This document shows positions 25,917 through 38,083 of a DNA stretch of 64,000 nucleotides, piece by piece (position 1 is the first letter of the stretch; each line of letters begins with the position of its first letter). Source of the stretch: Ornithinimicrobium murale (GTDB lineage: Bacteria; Actinomycetota; Actinomycetes; Actinomycetales; Dermatophilaceae); assembly GCF_003352835.1 (NCBI RefSeq), contig NZ_QLVD01000023.1:310001-374000 (forward strand), in the 5' to 3' direction. The translations under genes were made by a program, and so were the position numbers. The notes under the pieces are model-generated. The model saw only the letters and a list, made by a program, of their open reading frames with translations, was not told the origin of the DNA and made no database searches.

Positions 25917-26993
25917 GTGGAGCGCAGTGATGAGGAGTCCTTGCGCTCGACCCTTGCCGCCGTCGCTCCCGGCACCGAGCTGCGCGACGGCCTCGAGCGG
26001 ATCCTGAGGGGTCGCACCGGCGCCCTGGTGGTGCTCGGCTACGACCGGAGCGTCGAGGCGGTCTGCTCCGGTGGCTTCGAGCTGGACATCGAGTTCTCCA
26101 GCACCCGTCTGCGCGAGCTGGCCAAGATGGACGGCGCCATCGTGCTGGAGCGCGACGGCACCCGGATCGTGCGCGCGGCGACGCAACTCGTGCCCGACCC
26201 CTCGATCGAGACCCGGGAGAGCGGCACCCGCCACCGCACCGCGGAGCGAGTGGCCAAGCAGACCGGTCACCCCGTGGTCTCGGTCAGCCAGTCGATGGCG
26301 ATCGTGGCCATCTATGTCGGCGGGCTGCGCCATGTGCTGGAGGCCTCCACCGCGATCCTCTCCCGTGCCAATCAGGCGCTGCAGACGCTGGAGCGCTACA
26401 AGTCCCGGCTCGATGAGGTCAGCAGCAACCTGTCCGCGCTGGAGATCGAGGACCTGGTCACCATCCGCGACGTCACGGCAGTCCTGCAGCGCCTGGAGAT
26501 GGTGCGCCGGATCAGCGAGGAGATCGCGCAGTACGCCCTCGAGCTGGGCACCGACGGTCGCCTGATGAACCTGCAGCTCGAGGAACTCACGGGGGGCCTG
26601 GGCAACGACCGCGAGCTGGTGATCCGCGACTACGCCGAGCACGTCCAGGATGAGCCGTCCGTGCAGGCCGTCCTGCACTGCCTGTCCACGATCAGCGGCA
26701 CCGAGTTGCTCGACCTGACCTCCTCGGCCAGGTGCCTGGGCTTCACGGTGGTCGGTGACGGGCTGGACGCCAACGTCAGCCCCCGTGGCTATCGCCTGCT
26801 CTCCCGGATCCCGCGTCTGCCCTCGGTCGTGATCGACCGGCTGGTCGACCGCTTCGAGACCCTGCAGGCCCTGCTGTCGGCAAGCCTGGAGGACCTGATG
26901 ACGGTGGACGGTGTCGGTGAGGGCCGGGCCCGGGCCGTGCGCGAGGGACTGTCCCGGCTGGCCGAGTCGAGCATTCTCGAACGCTACGTGTGA
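25917..26993 (+). CDS. disA: DNA integrity scanning diadenylate cyclase
   Basis: DisA makes c-di-AMP from two ATP and is inhibited by branched DNA. The 358 residues show the DAC domain motifs KMDGAIVLE and [11 protein letters not shown], a helical linker, and a C-terminal helix-hairpin-helix domain ([19 protein letters not shown]). It starts at GTG 25917 with GGAG just upstream. Its stop overlaps the mutY start (GTGA). c-di-AMP receptors typically include RCK potassium-channel subunits such as the TrkA-type protein at 14092. Confidence 0.97.
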   Translation: MERSDEESLRSTLAAVAPGTELRDGLERILRGRTGALVVLGYDRSVEAVCSGGFELDIEFSSTRLRELAKMDGAIVLERDGTRIVRAATQLVPDPSIETRESGTRHRTAERVAKQTGHPVVSVSQSMAIVAIYVGGLRHVLEASTAILSRANQALQTLERYKSRLDEVSSNLSALEIEDLVTIRDVTAVLQRLEMVRRISEEIAQYALELGTDGRLMNLQLEELTGGLGNDRELVIRDYAEHVQDEPSVQAVLHCLSTISGTELLDLTSSARCLGFTVVGDGLDANVSPRGYRLLSRIPRLPSVVIDRLVDRFETLQALLSASLEDLMTVDGVGEGRARAVREGLSRLAESSILERYV

Positions 26994-27880
26994 GTGCCTC
27001 ACCCGACCCCGACGGCATCCTCGTTCCCCTGCTGGACTGGTATGCCGAACGCGCCCGTGATCTTCCCTGGCGCCGACCCGACTGCTCCCCCTGGGGTGTG
27101 CTCGTCTCCGAGGTCATGCTGCAGCAGACCCCGGTCGCTCGGGTCGAGCCGGTCTGGCGCGAGTGGCTCGCGCGGTGGCCAGAGCCTGCCGACCTGGCTG
27201 CGGAGACCGCGGGCGAGGCGGTCCGGGCCTGGGGCCGGCTGGGCTACCCACGGCGGGCACTGCGGTTGCACGCCTGCGCCGCCACCCTGACCGCTGAGCA
27301 CGACGGGCAGGTTCCGAGCGACCTCGGTGCCCTGCTGGCGCTGCCCGGCATCGGCCAGTACACCGCGGCGGCCGTCGGAGCCTTCGCCTTCGGCATCCGG
27401 TCCGCGGTGGTCGACACGAATGTCCGCCGGGTGCAGGCCCGGGCCGTCACCGGCGAGCCGCTGCCGGCGCAGTCGCTGACCGCCGCCGAGCTGCGCCTCG
27501 CCGAGAGTCTTCTGCCCACCCACCCCAGCGAGGCGGCACGCTGGAGTGTCGCGGTCATGGAGCTCGGTGCCCTCGTGTGCACCGCGCGGTCCCCCGACTG
27601 TCCACGCTGCCCGATCCGCGACCACTGCGCCTGGGTGGCTGCGGGTTCCCCGCCCTACACCGGTCCGCCACGTCGTGGACAGGTCTGGACCGGCACCGAC
27701 CGACAGTGTCGCGGTCGCATCATCGGGGCGCTCCGGGAGGCTCCGGGCCCTGTCCCGGTGTCGGAACTGCGTGCACTCTGGCCCGACGAGGAGCAGTTCG
27801 TGCGGTCACTCGACGGGCTGCTGGGCGATGGTCTGGTCGAGCCGGCCGGCCCGGACTGCCTCCAGCTGCCCGGCGGCTAG
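26990..27880 (+). CDS. mutY: A/G-specific adenine glycosylase
   Basis: MutY removes adenine mispaired with 8-oxoguanine. The 296 residues show catalytic E41 ([12 protein letters not shown]), the helix-hairpin-helix [13 protein letters not shown]142 (VVDTNVRRV) and the iron-sulphur ligands C197, C204, C207 and C213 in C-x6-C-x2-C-x5-C. It is shorter than the E. coli enzyme, with a reduced C-terminal region in place of a full NUDIX-like 8-oxoG recognition domain. It starts at GTG 26990, overlapping disA. Confidence 0.95.
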   Translation: MSASPDPDGILVPLLDWYAERARDLPWRRPDCSPWGVLVSEVMLQQTPVARVEPVWREWLARWPEPADLAAETAGEAVRAWGRLGYPRRALRLHACAATLTAEHDGQVPSDLGALLALPGIGQYTAAAVGAFAFGIRSAVVDTNVRRVQARAVTGEPLPAQSLTAAELRLAESLLPTHPSEAARWSVAVMELGALVCTARSPDCPRCPIRDHCAWVAAGSPPYTGPPRRGQVWTGTDRQCRGRIIGALREAPGPVPVSELRALWPDEEQFVRSLDGLLGDGLVEPAGPDCLQLPGG

Positions 27881-27892
27881 CCAGCGGACCGG

Positions 27893-28432
27893 TCACGCCG
27901 TGCGAGCCTCCGGCCGCACCGCCCGGAAGCCGACGCCACGGACGGCCTCGATCACCACGGGGGCGTGCTCGCGCGCGAGCTTGGCCCGGAGTCGCTTGAC
28001 CACGGCGTGGACCTGGCTCGCATCGCCCAGGTGATCGGTGCCCCAGACCTCGCGGACGATCTCATCGAAGCGCCAGACTCGGCCCGGCTCATTGATGAGC
28101 CGGCGCAGCAGCGAGAACTCCAGTGGTGTCAGGGTCACCTCGACGGTGCCGAAGCGCACGGCACGACGGTCCTCGTGGATGCGCACACCGGCGGCTGCCG
28201 GTCGGTCCGCAGCAGCACGTCGCGAGGTGGTGGACCGGGTCAGCTGTTGCCCGGGCTCCAGGAGTCCCTGCGCGACCTCGACCGAGGGGACGACCAGGAC
28301 CGAGCTCGTGGGGTCCAACTGCGCGAGCAAGGAGTTGCGTTCCTCCGCGGTGGGTGCCACCAAGACAACTAACGAAGCTGATCGGGATGACTGAATGTTG
28401 TCGAGCGGCTCCGTAGCTGCTACCTGGGTCAT
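27893..28432 (-). CDS. winged-helix regulator with degenerate receiver-like N-terminus (paralogue 1)
   Basis: This 179-residue protein ends in an OmpR/PhoB-type DNA-binding domain (VTLTPLEFSLLRRLINEPGRVWRFDEIVREVWG, then VHAVVKRLRAKL and IEAVRGVGFRA). The N-terminal ~70 residues look like a receiver fold (SLVVLVAPTAEERNSLL) but lack the acidic pair and phospho-accepting Asp, so it is probably not a response regulator. No kinase gene is nearby. The ATG at 28430-28432 follows GAGGAG by seven bases. A clear paralogue (33300-33875) lies on the far side of the giant protease gene. Confidence 0.87.
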   Translation of the reverse strand: MTQVAATEPLDNIQSSRSASLVVLVAPTAEERNSLLAQLDPTSSVLVVPSVEVAQGLLEPGQQLTRSTTSRRAAADRPAAAGVRIHEDRRAVRFGTVEVTLTPLEFSLLRRLINEPGRVWRFDEIVREVWGTDHLGDASQVHAVVKRLRAKLAREHAPVVIEAVRGVGFRAVRPEARTA

Positions 28433-28640
28433 GCACCTGCTCCTCGCCCCGCCGCGACCCTCGCGGTCCTCGACCAACCTTTCGCGTACTTGGCAGTAAG
28501 GCAACCCACTTGTCCAAGGCTTTAACGAATGCGTACGACAGTGTTATCGCTCCGCAACATCGCCGGGTCCTGCGCATGACGAACTCGCCTGGTTGTGCCG
28601 CTGTCGTTGGTCCCAGGACCGCGTCTGTCGGACAGGGAAC

Positions 28641-28674
28641 GGCCCCGCCCGGAGCGTCTGCTCCGGACGGGGCC
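28641..28674 (-). terminator. hairpin terminator of the giant S8 peptidase gene
   Basis: GGCCCCGCCCGGAGC (28641-28655) pairs with GCTCCGGACGGGGCC (28660-28674) with a single G-T pair and a four-base loop, 31 bases past the stop. Confidence 0.8.
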
Positions 28675-28704
28675 GCCCGTCATGCATCTCCGTCAGTCAG
28701 CTGC

Positions 28705-31700
28705 TCAGCAACCGATCTTCGGGAGGGAGAAGTCCACCGTGCGAACCGTGCCCCGTGCGGGGTTGGTCTCGGCGAACTTCGGACGCCAGCCGTCCTTGGC
28801 CGCGATCAGCTGCACGCCGCCACGCGTGTCCTGGGTGTTGATCCATGTGGCGTACGCACCGTCCGCGTTGGTGGCCAGCACCCAACCGGGGTGGTCACCG
28901 CGCTTGGGCGTGATGTCCACCGTCGCACCGTCGATGCCGACGGTGGCGCTGTCGCAGTCGACGCCGGAGACGGTGCCCATCAGCTTGCCCCAGGGGCGGG
29001 GCGGCGAGACGTTCATCGTCACCGGGATGGCGTCGAAGGACTGCGGGGTGTTGGTGCTCACCTTGATGCCAGCGGTGTAGACGCCCGGCTGGGCGACATT
29101 GGCATCGGTGGTGACCTCAACGGTGACGCTGTCCCCGGCGGGGACAGTGACCTCGGTGGCACCCAGCGAGAGCCACGTGACGTCGGTCCCAGCAGAGCCA
29201 CAGTCGTCGAACCCGGGCAGGTACTCGGCATCAGCCGTGGCGTTGAAGTTGCCCGAGGAACCACCGAACTTGCCCAGCCCGCACGCCATCGCACCGCGGT
29301 AGACCGCCGTATTGGAGTTGGGCAGGTCGGTCCACTCGTCCGTGGTCGGGTCGTAGGCGAAGGTGGCGTTGGTGATCGTGCCGCCCTGCACACCACCGTT
29401 CACGACGAGCATCCCGTTCGCCGCGGCATACTGGCTCGCCCAGGTGTCGACCGGGGCATCCGCGATAGCGGTCCACGTGTCGGAGTCCGGGCTGTACACG
29501 TAGCTGGCCGCGGTGCCGGCGGCACCGCCGTTACCACCGGTGCAGAAGACCTCACCGTTGATACCGGCGCAGGAGGCGAAGGCCACCGACTCCGGGTAGT
29601 CGGCCAGGGTCTCCCAGGTGTCACTCGCCGCGTCATACGCGCTGACCGCGTTCGTCATCGGCGTGCAGCTGGCGGTGGTGCAACCACCGACGGAGTACAG
29701 CTTGCCGTCAGCCACTGCCTGGCCCGCCGCGGAGACCGCGTTGGGGTTCTCGGCCACTGCGGTCCAGCTGTCGGCGCCCTCGTCGTAGACGAGGGTCTCA
29801 CCGGTGACACCGGAGTCGACCCAACCGCCGGTGACGACGATCTCACCGTTGACAACACCCGTCGCGACCGCATTGCGCGGGCTCGGCAGGGATGCCACCT
29901 CGGTCCAGGTCATGTCAGCCTCGTTGTAGCGCTGCACGGTGTCGTAGGACGCCGAGCCGGAGCCACCCGAGATGAGGTACCAGGTGCCGTCCAGGTTCAC
30001 CGCACGGCCGTCCATGTTGACCGAACCCAACTGGGTCAGGTCGGTCCACGGGTCGGCCGAGACACCACGGGCAGCAGGCTCGCCCGCCGTGCCGAACCGC
30101 AGGGAGGCGTGCTGGGCGACCGAGACCTCAGCCTCGATCTCCTGCAGCGGGGCGCCCTGCGTCTCGTGCATCTGGCTCATCAGGTCCTTCGTGCCGTTGG
30201 CACGCAGGATCTCGAAGTCACCGCCGACCTCGGACAACTGCACCTCGGCAGCGCCGGAGCCGGAGTTGGTGATGGTGAGCGTGTCGGTGATCGACTCGCC
30301 AACCTCCAGGTAGGTGGTGATCGCCGTGGGGTCGATCTCCACAAACCCGGAGCCGAGGGTGAAGTCGGCCTGAACGACACCGCTGGCGGCGACGTCCACA
30401 CTCTGGGTCTGGTTCTCATAGCCGCGGGCGGTGGCCTCGAAGTCGTGCGCACCGGTCAGCGTGGAGAAGATCCAGTAGAAGCCGTCATCCAGGTTCTCGT
30501 CGTCCGGGGTGGCGACCGAGGTGCCGCTCTCCTCCGGGTTGTCGACGCTGGTGACAGAGGCGCCGACGACGCCTTCGCCACTGTCGGTGCCACTCACGGT
30601 GCCGACGACGTAACCGCCCTCGATCGTGGGGTCACAGGAGCGGTTGCCGATGAACACGTCGTCCACCATCCACCACCAGTCATAGTCGGCGTCGCCCATG
30701 TGGAAGCGAACCTGCACGTCGGACTGCCCTGCGGCCTCCGGCATCGGGAAGACGTCCTCGCGTGGGCCGCGCAGGTCCTCCTGCTGGTGCGCCACGGTGA
30801 TCCACGTCTCGCCACCGTCGATGCTGTAGTCGACATCAGCGAACTCGCCGGACAGGTAGTTCAGGTCCTGCTTGAAGCCGACGACCGGCTCCTCAAGGCC
30901 CGACATGTCGACCGACGGGCTGACCAGGGAGGTGTCCTGAGTTCCGCCAGAGCCGAAGTAGTCGCTGTCCATGATGGCGAAGTTGCCCTCACCACCGGTC
31001 AGGTTGTCCCGACCGTCCGGGTTGTCGAACAGCCAGACCTGGCCGCTGTCCGCGTGGTCCACAACGCTCCACCCCTCGGGCACGGTGGTGCCGTCGAAGG
31101 TCTCGATCACGCCGTCGCTCTGGAAGCCGTAGCCCGGGGCGACGCAGGTCTCGGCATCCACCAAGACCTCGAAGTCCTGGGTGGCCTCGGCGTCGTGAGT
31201 CACCTCAGTCGTCGTGGTCACGTAGCCCGGATACTGGGCAGTGACCTCAACGGTGTAGGTGGCTCCGGTCGGCAGGTCCAGGCTGTAGGAGCCGGTTGCC
31301 GGGTCCGAATAGGTCGTCACGTCACTGCCGGCCACGCTGATCTGGGCGTACACCGGGAAGCCGTGGCCGGAGCCATCGGTGACGGTGCCGCTCAGGGCGG
31401 CTGACGGCGCGGCCTCCAGCGCGAAGTCTGCGGTGACTTCGGAGTCGGCCGTGACGGTGACCGTCTGGGTCGCGGTGCCATAGCCGAACTTGCTGGCGGT
31501 GACCGTGTAGTCACCAGCGGTGACGAGAGCCTGGTAGGCACCCTCGTCGTTGGTGACCGTGTTGCGGCTGATCGGACCCTCGATCGCGACGTTGACGTCC
31601 GCGAGGGCGTCGCCGTTCTCGGCGTCGGTGACGGCACCGTTGATCGTGCCAGTGTCACCGGTCGGTGCAGCGTCGATCAGGGCCAGGGCGTCGAGTCGGC

Positions 31701-33108
31701 CCTCACCGAAGACGTTGTTGTCCGCAGCTGTGCCGCCACAGGAGGTGTCATCGGTGTCAATCGCGGTGCCGTCGAGCAGTGCTCGGGTCCCCTCGATGTC
31801 TCCGACGAGGGAGGGAGCAGCCGACCACAGGAGCGCTACCGCGCCGGCGGCGTGGGGCGCAGCCATCGAGGTGCCGCTGTAGTTGGCGTAGCCACTGCCC
31901 GGGACCGCGGAGCGCACGTTGCTTCCGGGTGCCGAGATGTTGGGCTTGATCTCGCCATCCTGGCCAGCGCCCTTGCCCGAGGTGTTCGAGATGGCGTGAC
32001 TGATGTTGTAGTTACCGACCGAGTACGCGATGATCCGGCTGCCCGGGGAGCCTGAGGTGTTGCAGGCGGGCCCGCTGTTGCCGTTGGCCCACATGCTAAA
32101 GATGCCCGCGGCGTCCCAGGCCTCGATCACGTCCTCCATGAAGGGGTCGTTGCTCGGCAACGTGGTGCCCCAGGAGTTGTTGATGATGTTGGGCCGCTTG
32201 GAGGTGTCGGGGTTCTCCCCGTTCAGGTCCGTCGGCGCCAGCATCCACTCACCGGAGTCGATCAGTGCCTGGTCGGTCGGGCAGCACCCGTTGGCTGCGA
32301 TCCAGGTCGCGCCAGGAGCGACACCCACTTGGTTGTCGCCGCCGTCGTCACCGACCATGGTGCCCATCGTGTGGGTGCCGTGGCCGTTGGTGTCAGCGGG
32401 TACGTCCGGCGACGTCCCGGCCGCGTCGAACCAGTTGTAGTCGTGGGTGAACGTGCCGTCACCGTTGTTGCCACGGTAGGAGTTCACCAGAGCTGGGTGG
32501 TCGTACTGCACACCGGTGTCGATGTTGCCGACCACGATGCCCTCACCGTCGACACCGTAGGTGCTCCACACGTCGTCGGCGTTGATGTCGTCGATGCCCC
32601 ACTCCACGGCCGAGGGAGCCATCTCAGACTCACCCTTGACCAGTTCTGGCGCCTCATACGTCGTCGTCGGGTAGATTCCCTCGACGTCGCTATCCGAGGC
32701 CAGGGAGTTGACGAGAGTCTCGTCACCGCCCTGGATCCGGATCGCGTTGGTGGCCCAGAATGCCTGGTACTCAACGCCATCGGCATCGAGCTGGGCCCGG
32801 ATGTCCTTCTGGCTGGCTGCTGCGCTGTCGGTCAGCGCACTGTAGACCGCCTTGCCGCGGGCGTCCCAGTCGTCGATCTGCTTGAACTGCGACATGTCCG
32901 GGCGCGCGTCGAAACGCACCCAGAAGTCGGTGGCGCCCTTCTCAGCTATCTGGGCACTGACCTCCTTCTCAACCTTGTCGTTCGCACCAATCTCTGCCTG
33001 CGGCAGTGAATCGGCACTCGCGCCGGTCATACCTAACCCCGATGCGATCAACGATGCGCCGGCAACTGATGCCAACCATCGCCGCGCACGGTGTCCTTGT
33101 ACGGCCAC
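28705..33108 (-). CDS. giant secreted S8 peptidase with kelch repeats
   Basis: This 1467-residue protein begins with a signal peptide and an inhibitor-like propeptide. The subtilase domain has D197 (NIDTGVQYDHP), H243 (NGHGTHTMG), N344 and S414 (GTSMAAPHAAG). Carboxypeptidase-regulatory-like beta domains follow (~490-660 and later), then a MAM/CUB-like adhesion segment (~680-830). A kelch beta-propeller spans ~1010-1290 (recurring GG, W and Y as in VNGEIVVTGGW), followed by a final Ig-like/CarboxypepD domain. No sortase or membrane anchor is visible. GTG 33106-33108 was chosen because GGAGGAGGA precedes it closely. Two related regulators flank the gene and a phased repeat lies upstream, suggesting dedicated control. 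Confidence 0.92.
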   Translation of the reverse strand: MAVQGHRARRWLASVAGASLIASGLGMTGASADSLPQAEIGANDKVEKEVSAQIAEKGATDFWVRFDARPDMSQFKQIDDWDARGKAVYSALTDSAAASQKDIRAQLDADGVEYQAFWATNAIRIQGGDETLVNSLASDSDVEGIYPTTTYEAPELVKGESEMAPSAVEWGIDDINADDVWSTYGVDGEGIVVGNIDTGVQYDHPALVNSYRGNNGDGTFTHDYNWFDAAGTSPDVPADTNGHGTHTMGTMVGDDGGDNQVGVAPGATWIAANGCCPTDQALIDSGEWMLAPTDLNGENPDTSKRPNIINNSWGTTLPSNDPFMEDVIEAWDAAGIFSMWANGNSGPACNTSGSPGSRIIAYSVGNYNISHAISNTSGKGAGQDGEIKPNISAPGSNVRSAVPGSGYANYSGTSMAAPHAAGAVALLWSAAPSLVGDIEGTRALLDGTAIDTDDTSCGGTAADNNVFGEGRLDALALIDAAPTGDTGTINGAVTDAENGDALADVNVAIEGPISRNTVTNDEGAYQALVTAGDYTVTASKFGYGTATQTVTVTADSEVTADFALEAAPSAALSGTVTDGSGHGFPVYAQISVAGSDVTTYSDPATGSYSLDLPTGATYTVEVTAQYPGYVTTTTEVTHDAEATQDFEVLVDAETCVAPGYGFQSDGVIETFDGTTVPEGWSVVDHADSGQVWLFDNPDGRDNLTGGEGNFAIMDSDYFGSGGTQDTSLVSPSVDMSGLEEPVVGFKQDLNYLSGEFADVDYSIDGGETWITVAHQQEDLRGPREDVFPMPEAAGQSDVQVRFHMGDADYDWWWMVDDVFIGNRSCDPTIEGGYVVGTVSGTDSGEGVVGASVTSVDNPEESGTSVATPDDENLDDGFYWIFSTLTGAHDFEATARGYENQTQSVDVAASGVVQADFTLGSGFVEIDPTAITTYLEVGESITDTLTITNSGSGAAEVQLSEVGGDFEILRANGTKDLMSQMHETQGAPLQEIEAEVSVAQHASLRFGTAGEPAARGVSADPWTDLTQLGSVNMDGRAVNLDGTWYLISGGSGSASYDTVQRYNEADMTWTEVASLPSPRNAVATGVVNGEIVVTGGWVDSGVTGETLVYDEGADSWTAVAENPNAVSAAGQAVADGKLYSVGGCTTASCTPMTNAVSAYDAASDTWETLADYPESVAFASCAGINGEVFCTGGNGGAAGTAASYVYSPDSDTWTAIADAPVDTWASQYAAANGMLVVNGGVQGGTITNATFAYDPTTDEWTDLPNSNTAVYRGAMACGLGKFGGSSGNFNATADAEYLPGFDDCGSAGTDVTWLSLGATEVTVPAGDSVTVEVTTDANVAQPGVYTAGIKVSTNTPQSFDAIPVTMNVSPPRPWGKLMGTVSGVDCDSATVGIDGATVDITPKRGDHPGWVLATNADGAYATWINTQDTRGGVQLIAAKDGWRPKFAETNPARGTVRTVDFSLPKIGC

Positions 33109-33200
33109 GACTCCTCCTCCATACGGTGGGTGACACCGAGGATGACCCCCGGTTATCAACCGAACCTAGGAAAACCCTGAGAGCGCTACAACGACACCAC

Positions 33201-33240
33201 GTAGGCAAAATGTAGACAACGTAAACATCTGGTGGACAAC
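33201..33240 (-). promoter_or_regulatory. phased direct-repeat operator upstream of the giant peptidase
   Basis: Read on the minus strand there are four copies of a GTTGTCTAC-like 9-mer: GTTGTCCAC, GATGTTTAC, GTTGTCTAC and TTTGCCTAC. They end at 33232, 33221, 33212 and 33201, spaced 11, 9 and 11 bp. Pairs of direct repeats 11 bp apart are the classic target of OmpR/PhoB-type dimers, and two such regulators are encoded alongside. A TGATAA (33153-33158), inside CGGTT-GAT-AACCG, may be the -10. Confidence 0.55.
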
Positions 33241-33299
33241 GGTATTGCGGAAGGCAACACGAAATGGCCGCCCAGCTCGGGCGGCGCGGAGGCAGGCGG

Positions 33300-33875
33300 T
33301 CAGCTGCCGAGGGCCTCCCTGGACACACCCGAGGGCGGGTGCGGGATGAGCCGGAAGCCAAGGCCCCGAACAGCCTCGAGGAGCACCGGCGCGCCGAGAT
33401 CGGCCAACTTGCTGCGCAGGCGGCCGATCGCAGCATGCATGTGTGCGCCGTTGCCCAGATAGGCCGTGTGCCAGCCCACCTGGGAGAGCTGTTCGAAGGT
33501 CGCGACCTGACCGGCGCGCGGGACGAGGTAGCGCAGGAGGGCGAACTCCAGCCGGGTGAGCTGGACCTCCCGGTCGGCCATCACCGCGGAGAGCCGGTCC
33601 TCGCGGAGCCGCAACGGCACCCCGGGTGGCCGCCCGGCCGTGTGTGACCGACTCGCAGCGCCCGGCTCGGCTCGCCTGCCGCGCCCTGAGGCGCCAGGCA
33701 GGTGGGCCAGCACCCGACGTGCCTCCGTGATGTCGGTGGCGAGCAGAATCGGCGTCTGCGCGGACAGCCCAGCAGTCAGCGCGAGCCGCTGCTCAGCAGT
33801 GTCGGCAACAATCAGGACGAGGGGCTCCGGCTCGGTGCTGTGGCCGGACTCGGCGGTATGGACAACGTGTTCCAT
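33300..33875 (-). CDS. winged-helix regulator with degenerate receiver-like N-terminus (paralogue 2)
   Basis: This 191-residue protein has the same layout as the regulator at 27893-28432: an N-terminal pseudo-receiver (LVLIVADTAEQRLALTAGL) without a phospho-accepting Asp, a basic linker, and an OmpR/PhoB-type domain (VQLTRLEFALLRYLVPRAGQVATFEQLSQVGW, HAAIGRLRSKLAD, LEAVRGLGFRLIP). The ATG at 33873-33875 follows GGGAGG by seven bases. A possible promoter (TTGTCC 33949-33954, TAAATA 33924-33929) has a long 19-bp spacer. It lies just upstream of the giant peptidase gene and is its likeliest regulator. Confidence 0.87.
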   Translation of the reverse strand: MEHVVHTAESGHSTEPEPLVLIVADTAEQRLALTAGLSAQTPILLATDITEARRVLAHLPGASGRGRRAEPGAASRSHTAGRPPGVPLRLREDRLSAVMADREVQLTRLEFALLRYLVPRAGQVATFEQLSQVGWHTAYLGNGAHMHAAIGRLRSKLADLGAPVLLEAVRGLGFRLIPHPPSGVSREALGS

Positions 33876-34043
33876 GACCGAACCTCCCCGTGCCCTGCCA
33901 CCCGTCCCCTGGGTGCTTCCTTCTATTTACCTGCATGCGAGCGCCTCGGGACAAGGGGTTTGACCCAGAATTGACCCGAGGGTGGCCAAGGATTGGGTTC
34001 CTCCTGCCGTCCACGCGACCAGGAGTGCAGTGGAGCCGCTCGG

Positions 34044-35147
34044 TCACAGAATGTCGTCAGTGGTGCCCCGGGTGCGCTTGTTGAGCAGGTTCTTCCGCAC
34101 CCGCAACGCCTTGACGAGCGGCTGGGCCAGCGGTGAGAGGCGCAGGTCATAGGCCGGGAACCAGACCCGGTGGGTGCTGAACTTGAGTTTCATCTTGAAG
34201 ACGCCGAACGAGTGCTTGGACTCATCGAGTCGGCGCGGGACCCCCCAGAAGTCAAAGGTGCCGTAGCCATGTTCCTTGGCGTCGAGCATGGCGTTCCAGT
34301 AGAAGGCGTCCGGGGCCTTCGCGTCCTTGCGCTTGTCGCCGTTCGTCGGCGGCCGTTCGTCTCGGATGCTCCCGCCGTAGAGGTAGGCCGTGGTGTCGCC
34401 GAGGCCGAGGAAGAAGCCACCGGCGAGCGCCTTCCCCTCGTGCCGAGACAGGACGGTATAGGTCTCCCCACCGAACTGGTTGCCCGCCTCCCGCAGCGTC
34501 TCGTAGTAGGCGCGGGGGAAGGCACCCAGCTGCGCCCGTTCGTTGGTGGCCGAGAAGATCTGCCAGAAGGCTTCGAAGTCGTCGTCCCGACCCGCAGTGA
34601 CACCCATCCGTTCCGCAGTGCGCACGTTGCGTCGCGCCATCTTGTGCAGTCCGGCAAAGAGGTCGTCCTCGTTCTCCCTCAGGTCCGCGAGGATGGTGTG
34701 TTCGGGCTGTTCGGTCTGCGACCTCTGGAACGGACCGATGACCTCGGGGATGGTGGCCTGGTCGGCTTCGAAGTCCACGGTGGTCAGGTCGTCCGGTCGC
34801 CCGACCTCGACCGGCTTGGGGGGCTCCACCTTGAGGTAGGCGTCGGTGCGCTTGGCGAGTGCCCGGAACGGCTCAGCGAGGTCGGACAGCAGGTCGAGGG
34901 ACTCCAGGGCAGGTCCTCGAGGTGCGTAGAGAACGCTCACGCCGGGCACCAGTGGCTTGCGGAGCAGCTGGACGGCTCCGACGGTGCTCCCTCGGTGGTC
35001 ACGAATCAGGAACCGACGAGGATGCTGGCCCAGAACACGTCGGGCCTCACCGTAGCCCCACCCCTGGAGCGGGCTGCTCAGGGGCAGGGAGGCGACGACG
35101 TCATTGAACGCACGGGGGTCTTCGGACTCGTGAAGATGGAGGGGCAC
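34044..35147 (-). CDS. FemX/FemAB-type peptidoglycan bridge aminoacyltransferase
   Basis: This 367-residue protein has two GNAT-like halves of the Fem family (LQGWGYGEARRV at the start; HKMARRNVRTAERMGV; GGFFLGLGDTTAYLYGGS; a C-terminal FKMKLKFSTHRVWFP). Fem ligases transfer amino acids from aminoacyl-tRNA to the lipid II stem peptide. A role in cross-bridge formation is expected; which amino acid is unknown. It lies 85 bases downstream of clpC, past a strong hairpin, so it probably has its own promoter. Confidence 0.87.
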   Translation of the reverse strand: MPLHLHESEDPRAFNDVVASLPLSSPLQGWGYGEARRVLGQHPRRFLIRDHRGSTVGAVQLLRKPLVPGVSVLYAPRGPALESLDLLSDLAEPFRALAKRTDAYLKVEPPKPVEVGRPDDLTTVDFEADQATIPEVIGPFQRSQTEQPEHTILADLRENEDDLFAGLHKMARRNVRTAERMGVTAGRDDDFEAFWQIFSATNERAQLGAFPRAYYETLREAGNQFGGETYTVLSRHEGKALAGGFFLGLGDTTAYLYGGSIRDERPPTNGDKRKDAKAPDAFYWNAMLDAKEHGYGTFDFWGVPRRLDESKHSFGVFKMKLKFSTHRVWFPAYDLRLSPLAQPLVKALRVRKNLLNKRTRGTTDDIL

Positions 35148-35183
35148 ACCCCAAATCTAGGTCATCAGGGGCCGCACAACAGA

Positions 35184-35214
35184 CCACCCGCCGTGCACTG
35201 TGCACGGCGGGTGG
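35184..35214 (-). terminator. hairpin terminator of clpC
   Basis: CCACCCGCCGTGCAC (35184-35198) and GTGCACGGCGGGTGG (35200-35214) form a perfect palindrome just beyond the clpC stop. Confidence 0.85.
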
Positions 35215-35232
35215 CTGCTCTGGCGTGTCGGA

Positions 35233-37767
<2,535 letters not shown>

Positions 37768-38083
37768 CGTCACTCCTGACAATCGATCCGGGCAGACGCA
37801 CTGCGGGCGGTCCTCGCCACACACGCCATACCCTGATGCTACTTGCGTCTGCTGTGCCCAACGCGATCGTGCGGAGCACTGTTCCACAGGAAGGCCCTAT
37901 GGGGGCCCCTGTTCGCCCTCGGCGTAGCACTGTGCAGGGAATGCGGTCCCCCTGCTGACAGCCTCCGGCGCCGTAGCCCTCAGCCGTCAGTTCGTGCTGG
38001 CTGGGCAACGCTCAGGAAGGTGGTTCATAATCCCTGCTGCACCACCCGCCACGGCCCCCGGGCCGACAAGGAGTTCACCCGCC
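37768..38083. other. 316-bp divergent region between clpC and a lipoprotein gene
   Basis: It should hold the promoters of both genes. CATAAT at 38026-38031 is a plausible -10 for the lipoprotein gene, though the -35 is poor. I did not find a clear ClgR or HspR site for clpC. No gene is apparent. Confidence 0.35.
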
